Source of the DNA: an uncultured Clostridia bacterium
Lineage (GTDB): Bacteria; Bacillota; Clostridia; UBA1212; UBA1255
Direction of reading: 5' to 3'
Assembly: GCA_904420095.1 (NCBI GenBank)
Contig: CAJFUB010000034.1
Span: 1-40,842 of the forward strand
DNA length: 40,842 bases
The first letter of the stretch is position 1; the number at the start of each line of letters is the position of its first letter. The notes under the pieces are model-generated. The model searched no databases. It had not been told where the DNA came from and saw only the letters and a list, made by a program, of their open reading frames with translations. Below are positions 17,301-24,964 of the stretch, one piece after another. A program made the position numbers and the translations under genes.

Positions 17301-18705
17301 AGTGGGCATTTTAACCATGTCCGACGGCAGACCGTACCTGCACGCAGAATACGAAGCGCTGAATTTTCAATATCAGCATGAGATTGCGGCCGTACTGGAA
17401 GGTTCCGGCGACTTTGAGGTGATTGAGGGCCGGCAGGTAATCAATACCAATACGGCGGCAAAGGAAGAAGGCATGCGGCTGCTGCAGGCCGGTGCGGAAA
17501 TGACCATTTTTAATTATACCATATGGTGTTACCCCCAGTTTACCGCCGTGGCTAGAAATTTTGCACCGGGCCCGTATCTGCTGTTCAGCAATCAGCATCC
17601 GTCGGAATGCGGCATGGTGGGAATGCTGGCGGCGGCCGGCACGCTGGATCAGCTGGATGTGAAATACAAGCGGTTATGGGGTTCCATTCATGATCCGGAG
17701 GTACAGCGGAAGCTGTTTGCATTTCTGAAGGCCGCGGCTGCAGTGGGGCGGCTGCGGGGCCTGACGTTCGGCAATTTTGGCGGCCGCCCTCTGGGGATGT
17801 ATACGGCGGTGGCGAATGTGGATGAATGGCAGAAGCGCTTTGGCATCGATGTGGAAAACATTGAACAGGATGACATTATTCGAGCCGGGGAGACGGCCTC
17901 GGCAGGCAAAGTGGAGCAGGCGTTCGAATGGCTGACGGCGCATGTGGGTTCCATTCAGTACGACGGCCTCGGCCTGACGCCGGAAAAGCTGAAAACCCAG
18001 ATTCGCTCGTACTACGGCCTCCGGAAAATTATCGAAGAACGGAAGCTGGATTTTGTGGGCATTAAAGCGCACGGCGACCTGACGGACCGTTATGTGACCA
18101 TGGATGTCGCGGAAGCCTTTCTGAACGATCCTTACGATTTCGACGGGCCGCACGAGCCGATTGTAGCCGCCACGGAGGCCGACATGGACGGCGCGCTGAC
18201 CATGCAGATTTTTAAAATGATTTCCGGCTCGCCGGTGCTGTTTGCAGATGTCCGCCACTATGACAAGGAAAATGATGTGTGGTTTTTCTCCAATTCCGGC
18301 ACCCATGCTACATATTTTGCGGGGGCTTCCTACGATCCGGCGGAAAATCTGAAATATGTGACCTTTTATCCGGAAACGCATTATTATCCGGCCGGCGGCG
18401 CCAGCGTACATCATTTTGCAAAAGCGGGGAAGGTGACGCTGGCCAGACTGACCAGAAAGAAGGGGCGGTATCGGCTGACGATCGTTCCTGCGGAGTTTGT
18501 GGAATTCGAACGGGAAAAAATGCTGGCAATGGGCGCTACAACTACGCCGGCATGGCCCTGCGCTTTTACAAGGCTGCACGTTCCGGCCGATGAATTTATT
18601 GAGCGGTATCCCTGCAACCACATTCACGGCGTATACGGCGATTATGTGGATGCGCTGAAGCATGCAGCTTATCTTCTGGACCTGGACGTTGAGGTATATC
18701 AGTAA
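17275..18705 (+). CDS. L-fucose/L-arabinose isomerase family protein
   Basis: A 476-residue protein of the fucose/arabinose isomerase superfamily. The C-terminal half carries the conserved metal-site region ATEADMDGALTMQIFKMISG (E301, D303), followed by VLFADVRHYD and a FSNSGTHATYFA segment in the place of the usual HCG/HAG motif. The expected reaction is aldose-ketose isomerisation, but the specificity may differ from true FucI (about 590 residues). The GTG at 17275 has GAGGAGG 6 nt upstream; the ATG at 17281 is the alternative. The 5' end overlaps the GH2 gene by 26 nt, so the genes are co-transcribed. Confidence 0.82.
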   Translation: MTMTKPKIKVGILTMSDGRPYLHAEYEALNFQYQHEIAAVLEGSGDFEVIEGRQVINTNTAAKEEGMRLLQAGAEMTIFNYTIWCYPQFTAVARNFAPGPYLLFSNQHPSECGMVGMLAAAGTLDQLDVKYKRLWGSIHDPEVQRKLFAFLKAAAAVGRLRGLTFGNFGGRPLGMYTAVANVDEWQKRFGIDVENIEQDDIIRAGETASAGKVEQAFEWLTAHVGSIQYDGLGLTPEKLKTQIRSYYGLRKIIEERKLDFVGIKAHGDLTDRYVTMDVAEAFLNDPYDFDGPHEPIVAATEADMDGALTMQIFKMISGSPVLFADVRHYDKENDVWFFSNSGTHATYFAGASYDPAENLKYVTFYPETHYYPAGGASVHHFAKAGKVTLARLTRKKGRYRLTIVPAEFVEFEREKMLAMGATTTPAWPCAFTRLHVPADEFIERYPCNHIHGVYGDYVDALKHAAYLLDLDVEVYQ

Positions 18706-18733
18706 CGGGCTTTCTGACAAACGGAGGGAAACA

Positions 18734-21700
18734 ATGAACAGAAAAAGTCAGTTGATTCATGCGGCGGGCAAGAGCTACGCGGCAAAAGAAATGCGGCAGT
18801 ACTTTGGGTTTGATCAATGGGAAAGCGATCCGGAAATCCGGAAAGACGAGATCGATTTTGTGCTTGCGGCTGCCGATCTGCGGAGGGCCGGCGCAGAGCT
18901 TCCGGAACATGTCCATCCGGCGTACACGCTGGATTTATGCGGCACATGGCAGCTTTCTTCGCCTTCGGTGCCGGCTGGGGAGGGCGGTCCCGGCTTCGCG
19001 GCGATCGACCGCATCCCGGCGGCTGTGCCGGGCAGCGTGCATACGGCCTGCACGGCACACGGTATATTGGAGGATCCGTACGTGGGATTGAACGACGCTA
19101 TGGCAATGGCCTTCAGCGGTCGGGAATGGACGTATGAGCGAACGTTTGTATATGAGGGCAGCGGCGAGGCGGTGCGCCTGTCCTTTGACGGCGTTTGCGA
19201 CCGATGCGAGGTGTATTTGAACGATATGCTGCTGGGCAGCCACCAGGGAATGTTCGGCGGCCCCTTCTTTGATGTTACATCCGTTGTGCGCAAGGGAGAG
19301 AATCGCCTGCGGGTTCATCTGCAGCCGGCCGTCCATTTTACAAAAACCGTTGTATTTAACTGCTCCGACGGCTGGCATTATGCTCGCCTGTGGCCTTTGG
19401 GCATTTGGAATAAAGTCCGGCTCGAGGACCTCCCGGCAGCGGATTGCGGCAGTCCTTTTATTTCTACATTTGATTCAGTACAGGGAACTCTGGATCTGAG
19501 TCTGCCGGTAACGGTGCGGCGGGGCAGCCTGGAAGATTACACGGTACGCGTCCTTGCTGCGCCGAAGAATTTTAAAGGGGATGCGTACGGCTTTGACTGT
19601 CCGGCCAGGGAGCGTCTGTATGTACGCTTTGATTTGCCGGAATTCCGCCTCTGGCAGCCGAATGGCCGCGGCGCTCAGAATCTGTATACGCTGTATGTGC
19701 AGGTGGTGGAAAAGGCTACCGGCCAGACGGTTTGCGGGCGTACGTCTGCCTTTGGCGTGCGTTCTCTGGAAATGGCGCCCTATCCCTCCGGAGAAAAAGA
19801 AACGCAGTACAACCGAACTGCGATCATCAACCGAGAAGGTATTTTCCTGAAAGGCGCCGGCTGGTGTACCATCGACGCAATGATGCGGTTTGACCGAGCG
19901 GCTTATGACCGTATCCTGTCCAGAGCAAAACAGCAGGGCCTGAATTTCTTCCGGGCCTGGGGCGGCGGGCTGGCGGAAACCGACGACTTCTATGACCTGT
20001 GCGACGAATACGGAATCTGTGTTTATCAGGAGTGGCCCTGCTGCTGGGACAGTCAGAAAACGCAGCCTAAGGAAGCGCTTTACGAATGCGTCCGTCTGAA
20101 TACCATCCGCATGCGGAATCATCCGTCCCTGATCCTGTACGGCGGCGGTAATGAAGGAAACGGCGTGATAGAGGATGAAGCGCTGAACACGATCGGCCGC
20201 CTGACCTATGAATATGACGGGACGCGAACCTATTTCCGGCAGGATGGCGGTTCCGGCGGCGCCGGCATGACGCATGACCATATTCACTGGGGCGGTGAGA
20301 AGCCGGAGCATTATATGACGAAGTACGGTCTGTCCAATGAACTGAATCTGCATGAATACGGGCTGGATTCTTTTATGAATATCAGCTCCGTCCGGCGGTA
20401 CGCCGCATTGCAGGATATGCTGGAATGGCCGTATCGTCAGCGCGGCGTGATTTCCTACCATACGGCAACCTTTAACGGCGCTTATGGCTGGTCGCCTACG
20501 CCCCACGGCTTTGATATGGATACCTACCGGTACTACGCCTCTATGTTTACACCGGTGAACAATCTGGCGCAGCTCAGCGTGGGCTCCCAAATGGCGCAGG
20601 CCATGGCAAAGGCGCCTGCGATTCTGAACGCCAGAATCAAATGGCCGAACTGTACGGCCAATGTATACTATAAAATGAATGATATTTATCCCGGCGGCGC
20701 ATGGAGCGTGGTGGACTGGTATGGCGCTCCAAAGCTGGCTCATTATATATGCCAGGATGCCCAGATGCCGCTGATGGCCGGCGGCTGGATGGATCGGTAT
20801 AACACCTATGACAAATCGGATCAGGATCTGAATGTGCCGGTGTATGTGCTGGACGACAATCTGCTGCTCAGCGGAAAGCGCTGGTGCGTTACGGTACGGC
20901 TGTACGGCGCCCGGCTTCAAGTGCTGGCAGAAAAAGAATACAAGGGCAAAGGCACCGTCGGCAAATCCGGTATTGCGGGCTTCTTCCATGCGGATGCCGC
21001 TTTGCTGGAAAACGGCCCGCAGTTTATTCTGTTTGATCTTTCTGTAGAAGGAAAGATGGCGGCCAGATATTATATGCCCATGAATTTTGACAGAGATCCG
21101 GGCTGCCTGTTCCGGCTGCCCCATGCCGCTCTGACGTTAGAAAAAGTGGACGGCGCTGCGGCGGAAGGCGCAAGGGTGATCGCCGCATATGAAGAAACAC
21201 AGTATCAGCTGCCGGAGGCGTGCCGTTTTGCGCGCTATGGCACCGGTGAAAAAGCGCTGCTCGTTCGCAATGCTTCCGACCGGCCGGCGGTGGGCGTTCA
21301 CTTCCTCTGTTCCCAAAACGAGGACACGTTCGTATGCTCCGACAACTATTTCTGGCTCATGCCCGGCGAAAGCAAGCTGGTCTTTGTCAATGACTGGCGG
21401 GACGTAGCCGGCGTAGGATGCATCAATTATGACGGCATTGACCGGGAAATGACGCTGGTCCAGCCGCAGCCAGAAATAAAAAACGTACTGCAGCTCAGCG
21501 GGATCTCGGAAAATTGCAGCAGCGTTACGTTGCGCTGGCAGAGCCTGCCGGAGGCGTCGCCTGACATTTTGGCGTACAGCATTTATGTAGACGATACGGA
21601 AGCGGCCGTGGTGCCGGCCGCCGTTTCTGAGGACGGCGCCGCGAAGCCTCAGTCCTGGACGGTAGGCGGATTGCAGGAAAGCCGCACCTATACGTTCCGG

Positions 21701-22528
21701 ATGGGAATCATCGATCGGCAGTGCCGGCTGTATGGGACTTCCGCGGAAGCGGTCGTAACCGTACTGGAAGATGCGGAAACGCCGCGGGCGCTTCAGGCGT
21801 ACATGCGCGGGGAAAATTTGGTGGAAATCCTTTTCTCCAAGGCGCTGGATCCCGTTTCAGCAGCCGATCCGGCCAACTATCGTCTGGAAGGCGGGACCGT
21901 GCTTTCTGCAGATCTGCAGCCGGAATCTCCGGATCGTGTGCTGCTCCAGGTCCGCCTCAATACCGCAGGCGACAAGCTCAGCGGCAAAAAGCTGGACATC
22001 TGCGGCATCACGGATCAAACAAAGCGCCGCAATCCGATGGAAAATACGCAATGCAATGTGTTCGGCTTTTTATCGGAAGCGGATTTTGAGGAATGCGACG
22101 GGGTGCGTCGTGTGCATACGGCATTCAGCATCGGAGACAGCGCCCGGATCTGCTTTAAAGTGCGGAGCAACCCGGAAAATAAAAATTACAGGGTACTTCT
22201 GGCCAAATGCTCCAAACAGGCGAAGGAACATTTTGAGCTGTATCTGCGGCCGGACGGAGAGCTTTGCATCTATTCCCTGCGGGGAGATATCGGCCTGGGG
22301 CTGAACCCGGATACCGCAGGCGGGTGGCTGGATGTGGAGCTGCGCTTCAAAGGCATGTCCGCCGTTTTATACAGCAGCGGCAGGGAAGTCCGGGTGCTGC
22401 ATGACGCCGTAACGCGCGATATCGCAGTGGATGATTTAACGCTGGGAGCCCTGAACGACAGCAGCCTGCCGTTCGACGGAGAGCTCCGGGATGTGAGGCT
22501 GCAGAGCTGGTGTCCGGAAAATGATTGA
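18734..22528 (+). CDS. Cytoplasmic multidomain GH2 glycosidase, paralogue of the anchored enzyme
   Basis: A 1264-residue protein without signal peptide or membrane helix. From about residue 75 it parallels the anchored GH2 at 13059 throughout: DGVCDRCEVYLNDMLLGSHQ, KGAGWCTIDAMMRFDRAAYD, FFRAWGGGLAETDDFYDLCD. The acid/base is probably E474 (GGGNEGNG) and the nucleophile E541 (NLHEYGLD). The C-terminus retains a fibronectin III-like, an Ig-like and a degenerate LamG module (KEHFELYLRPDGELCIYS). The 5' end encodes a charged segment (MNRKSQLIHAAGKSYAAKEM) in place of a signal peptide. The start has GGAGGG 5 nt upstream. It would hydrolyse imported oligosaccharides in the cytoplasm. Confidence 0.9.
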   Translation: MNRKSQLIHAAGKSYAAKEMRQYFGFDQWESDPEIRKDEIDFVLAAADLRRAGAELPEHVHPAYTLDLCGTWQLSSPSVPAGEGGPGFAAIDRIPAAVPGSVHTACTAHGILEDPYVGLNDAMAMAFSGREWTYERTFVYEGSGEAVRLSFDGVCDRCEVYLNDMLLGSHQGMFGGPFFDVTSVVRKGENRLRVHLQPAVHFTKTVVFNCSDGWHYARLWPLGIWNKVRLEDLPAADCGSPFISTFDSVQGTLDLSLPVTVRRGSLEDYTVRVLAAPKNFKGDAYGFDCPARERLYVRFDLPEFRLWQPNGRGAQNLYTLYVQVVEKATGQTVCGRTSAFGVRSLEMAPYPSGEKETQYNRTAIINREGIFLKGAGWCTIDAMMRFDRAAYDRILSRAKQQGLNFFRAWGGGLAETDDFYDLCDEYGICVYQEWPCCWDSQKTQPKEALYECVRLNTIRMRNHPSLILYGGGNEGNGVIEDEALNTIGRLTYEYDGTRTYFRQDGGSGGAGMTHDHIHWGGEKPEHYMTKYGLSNELNLHEYGLDSFMNISSVRRYAALQDMLEWPYRQRGVISYHTATFNGAYGWSPTPHGFDMDTYRYYASMFTPVNNLAQLSVGSQMAQAMAKAPAILNARIKWPNCTANVYYKMNDIYPGGAWSVVDWYGAPKLAHYICQDAQMPLMAGGWMDRYNTYDKSDQDLNVPVYVLDDNLLLSGKRWCVTVRLYGARLQVLAEKEYKGKGTVGKSGIAGFFHADAALLENGPQFILFDLSVEGKMAARYYMPMNFDRDPGCLFRLPHAALTLEKVDGAAAEGARVIAAYEETQYQLPEACRFARYGTGEKALLVRNASDRPAVGVHFLCSQNEDTFVCSDNYFWLMPGESKLVFVNDWRDVAGVGCINYDGIDREMTLVQPQPEIKNVLQLSGISENCSSVTLRWQSLPEASPDILAYSIYVDDTEAAVVPAAVSEDGAAKPQSWTVGGLQESRTYTFRMGIIDRQCRLYGTSAEAVVTVLEDAETPRALQAYMRGENLVEILFSKALDPVSAADPANYRLEGGTVLSADLQPESPDRVLLQVRLNTAGDKLSGKKLDICGITDQTKRRNPMENTQCNVFGFLSEADFEECDGVRRVHTAFSIGDSARICFKVRSNPENKNYRVLLAKCSKQAKEHFELYLRPDGELCIYSLRGDIGLGLNPDTAGGWLDVELRFKGMSAVLYSSGREVRVLHDAVTRDIAVDDLTLGALNDSSLPFDGELRDVRLQSWCPEND

Positions 22529-22549
22529 GAATTTTTTGAGGAATGATTT

Positions 22550-23287
22550 ATGAGTAACGATTGTATGTATACATCAGAAGAAATGGCGGGCTTGATCGAC
22601 CAGACGCTGCTGAAGCCCTATGCGACGAAGCAGGATTTGGATGCGTTCTGCAAAGAAAGCGACCGATATGGCTTTAAAATGGTGGCGATCCATTCTGCGC
22701 CGGTAAAATTGTGCAAGGCCTTTTTGAAAGACAGCAAAGTGCTTGTGGGCGCCGCCGTCGGCTTCCCTCTGGGGCAGACGACACTGGAATGCAAGGTGAA
22801 GGAAACGGAGCTGGCGATCGCCGACGGGGCGGATGAAATTGACTATGTCATCAACATCGGCCGGCTGCGCAGCGGCGATACCGTCTATATCGAAGAAGAA
22901 ATGCGGCGGATTGTGAAGGTCTGCCGCGCTCATGAAAAAACGGTCAAGGTGATTTTTGAAAATTGCTATCTGACCACGGAGGAAAAGAAAACGATGTGTG
23001 AAATCGCGCTGCGCGTTCGTCCCGACTATATTAAGACGAGCACGGGCTTCGGCACGCCGATCGCCGGGATCGGCATGTCGGAGGCAGACCGTCTGGCAGC
23101 CGTAGGCGCTACGCTGGAGGACGTGCGGCTGATGAAATCTATCGTCGGAAACAAAATAAAGGTGAAGGCGGCAGGCGGCATCCGCAGACTGGAGGATGCG
23201 CTGGCAATGCTGGACGCCGGCGCGGAGCGCCTCGGGACCAGCGCCGGCGTGAAAATCATTGAGGCATTGAAATCCTTAAAACAATAA
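22550..23287 (+). CDS. deoC: Deoxyribose-phosphate aldolase family protein (DeoC)
   Basis: A 245-residue class I aldolase of the DeoC family and of normal length. The Schiff-base lysine is K162 in DYIKTSTGF, and the second catalytic lysine is K206 in KVKAAGGIR. VGAAVGFPLGQT and DEIDYVINIG are also typical. True DeoC cleaves 2-deoxyribose 5-phosphate into glyceraldehyde 3-phosphate and acetaldehyde. In this catabolic locus, with a kinase, isomerase and epimerase but no phosphopentomutase or nucleoside phosphorylase, it may cleave another sugar phosphate. That is inference. A GAGGA site precedes the ATG, and the gene follows the GH2 gene by 21 nt. Confidence 0.92.
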   Translation: MSNDCMYTSEEMAGLIDQTLLKPYATKQDLDAFCKESDRYGFKMVAIHSAPVKLCKAFLKDSKVLVGAAVGFPLGQTTLECKVKETELAIADGADEIDYVINIGRLRSGDTVYIEEEMRRIVKVCRAHEKTVKVIFENCYLTTEEKKTMCEIALRVRPDYIKTSTGFGTPIAGIGMSEADRLAAVGATLEDVRLMKSIVGNKIKVKAAGGIRRLEDALAMLDAGAERLGTSAGVKIIEALKSLKQ

Positions 23288-23308
23288 AATATATGGAGGT
23301 AGAGAAGG

Positions 23309-24637
23309 ATGAAAGGCAACGGGAAAAAACTTTTTGCAATGCTGGCGGCATTTCTGCTGCTGGCGGCCTGCGTTCCGCCGGCGGCTTCCGCGGCGGAGGC
23401 GCCGACACCGGTCTTTTCCATGAACGACTCTTTGAACGCGATCGCGGGGTCGTACACGGAGAATACCGTGGATGGCGTCAAGGGCGTATCTCTGGACGGG
23501 AGCAGCGGATTGCGGTACGACCAGCTGGATATGGATTTCGGAAAGCCCTTTACCATTTCGTTTGCGGTAAAGATCGATCAGTACAAAAGCGGCTTTGCCG
23601 TAATGGCTGCGGTCAATCCGAAGGCTACCGGTCATCTCGAGGTGTATCTTCAGGAGGGCACCATGATGTTCTATGCGCCGGACGTAAACGCAAACCAACC
23701 GGTACACTCCGGCATCAGCGTGATGGACGGCATGCTGCACAGCGTTGCTTGCACCTATGATGGCGCCACGTTCCGCTGGTATGACAATGGCGTGAAAGTC
23801 AACGAATGGGAGATCACCGGCAGCGTCGCAGAGATCGGTTCCACCATATTGTCCATTGGCGATCTGAACGAGGGCAGTATGCCGTTTTCCGGCTTTATCG
23901 GTGATCTCTGTATTTTTGATTCCGCTTTGAGCGAGGAACAGGTTGCTTCTCTGCGCGCACCTGCAGAGGAGGAAGAGATTGTGGTGGAGACCGAGCCAAA
24001 GCTGCTGGTTTCTCTGGCCGAGGATGGCATAACCATGGAAAACGGCGCTGTGGAAAACGGGCTGTACAGCAATTTCGTACACAATCTGGGCGGTAATTTT
24101 ACCGTTTCTGCCGAAATCAATACTACGGCCGGAGGCGCTATGCAAATCCTTTTTGCCAAGGGCACGAAGTCTATCGGACACTTTGAGGTATATCTGGAAG
24201 AAAACGGAGAGCTGGCCTTCTACGCGCCTGAGCTTGCGGAGAATAATGCAGTGAGATCGGGAGTGCTTGTAAATGACGGAGTGGATCATGCGTTTGCCAT
24301 TACATATGACGGGAGCAGCATGACCTTTTATATAGACGGCGCAGTTGCAAATACGTCTGAGGTAAGCGGCGCCATTACAAATAAAACGTCGGCCTTCCGC
24401 ATCGGGCAGCTGCTGGAAAACGGATTCGGCTATACCGGAACGATTAGGAACATCCGGCTGTACAACTATGCGCTGGAGGAAGCGGACGCAAAAGATCTGA
24501 CTGCCGTCGGCGCAGCGCCTGCCGATCCGGGCATCCCGAACACGCCTACCGGCGACGGATCCGCCTGGACTGCGGCTTCTGCCGCTCTGCTGCTGGCAAC
24601 GGCGGCTGCTGCTCTGAAAAAACGCGCGAAGGCATAA
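23309..24637 (+). CDS. Surface protein with two LamG domains, last gene of the locus
   Basis: A 442-residue exported protein. The signal peptide spans about residues 1-30 (LFAMLAAFLLLAACVPPAAS), with a Cys that could mark a lipobox-like site but more probably belongs to an ordinary signal peptide (AASA, then AEAP). Two LamG-like domains follow (about 35-225 and 230-395). Both share HLEVYL or HFEVYL followed by FYAP, and a late TYDG motif, with the GH2-linked LamG modules of this locus. The C-terminus reads NTPTGD (411-416), a small spacer, a hydrophobic Ala/Leu helix and KKRAKA, which resembles a sortase sorting signal but is not canonical. A carbohydrate-binding surface role is likely. GGAGG lies 10 nt before the ATG. 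Confidence 0.85.
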   Translation: MKGNGKKLFAMLAAFLLLAACVPPAASAAEAPTPVFSMNDSLNAIAGSYTENTVDGVKGVSLDGSSGLRYDQLDMDFGKPFTISFAVKIDQYKSGFAVMAAVNPKATGHLEVYLQEGTMMFYAPDVNANQPVHSGISVMDGMLHSVACTYDGATFRWYDNGVKVNEWEITGSVAEIGSTILSIGDLNEGSMPFSGFIGDLCIFDSALSEEQVASLRAPAEEEEIVVETEPKLLVSLAEDGITMENGAVENGLYSNFVHNLGGNFTVSAEINTTAGGAMQILFAKGTKSIGHFEVYLEENGELAFYAPELAENNAVRSGVLVNDGVDHAFAITYDGSSMTFYIDGAVANTSEVSGAITNKTSAFRIGQLLENGFGYTGTIRNIRLYNYALEEADAKDLTAVGAAPADPGIPNTPTGDGSAWTAASAALLLATAAAALKKRAKA

Positions 24638-24669
24638 GGCGCACGGCGAACCACGCTTTTTTCGAATGC

Positions 24670-24698
24670 TTGACTTCGGGAAATGCTCCTGCTAAAAT
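24670..24698 (+). promoter_or_regulatory. Near-consensus promoter of the carB leader
   Basis: TTGACT (24670-24675), a 17-nt spacer and TAAAAT (24693-24698) form a strong vegetative promoter. The start of transcription is expected near 24705, about 260 nt before carB. Confidence 0.75.
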
Positions 24699-24704
24699 AG
24701 TCCG

Positions 24705-24864
24705 GAAAGAAGAGAAACCGGAAAGGGCTGAATGCTGAACGGCGCCGGGAAATTCTCTCCTTCTGCGGCGGCAGCGAAGGCCGCTTTGCAGGCATTCAGA
24801 AGAAGTGAGGGCCGAATCTCCCCAAGGAACGCAAAGAGAGACGAAATTTCCGTCTCTCTTTTTT
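24705..24864 (+). ncRNA. Structured leader RNA ahead of carB, possible attenuator or riboswitch
   Basis: Between a strong promoter and an intrinsic terminator lie about 130 nt of dense pairing potential. CTGAATGC (24728-24735) pairs perfectly with GCATTCAG (24792-24799), enclosing GCGGC/GCCGC (24765-24769 with 24780-24784). Further downstream a purine-rich segment (AAGGAACGCAAAG) leads into the terminator. There is no good small reading frame. The arrangement of promoter, folded RNA, terminator and biosynthetic gene is that of an attenuation control. I do not recognise it as a T-box, PyrR site or any riboswitch class I know. A stand-alone small RNA is the alternative. Confidence 0.5.
24833..24864 (+). 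terminator. Intrinsic terminator in the carB leader
   Basis: AAGAGAGACG (24834-24843) pairs with CGTCTCTCTT (24851-24860) around a 7-nt loop and runs into a T stretch (24859-24864). It lies 100 nt before the carB start, so read-through or antitermination is needed unless carB has another promoter. Confidence 0.85.
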
Positions 24865-24964
24865 AGAGCCTTCCGGCGGGGAAGGAGGCTTCTTCCAGGA
24901 AGGAACGTCTGCGGCCGTTTGCTCCTGGCGAGCAGGCAAATAGAAAGGACTGTGAGGAAAAAGT

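Noticed and set aside
24705-24864. Assignment of the carB leader to a known riboswitch, T-box or PyrR attenuator.
   Set aside because: An ACGCAAAG string recalls one half of the c-di-GMP-I aptamer, but the partner motif is missing. No T-box sequence and no convincing PyrR loop were found.
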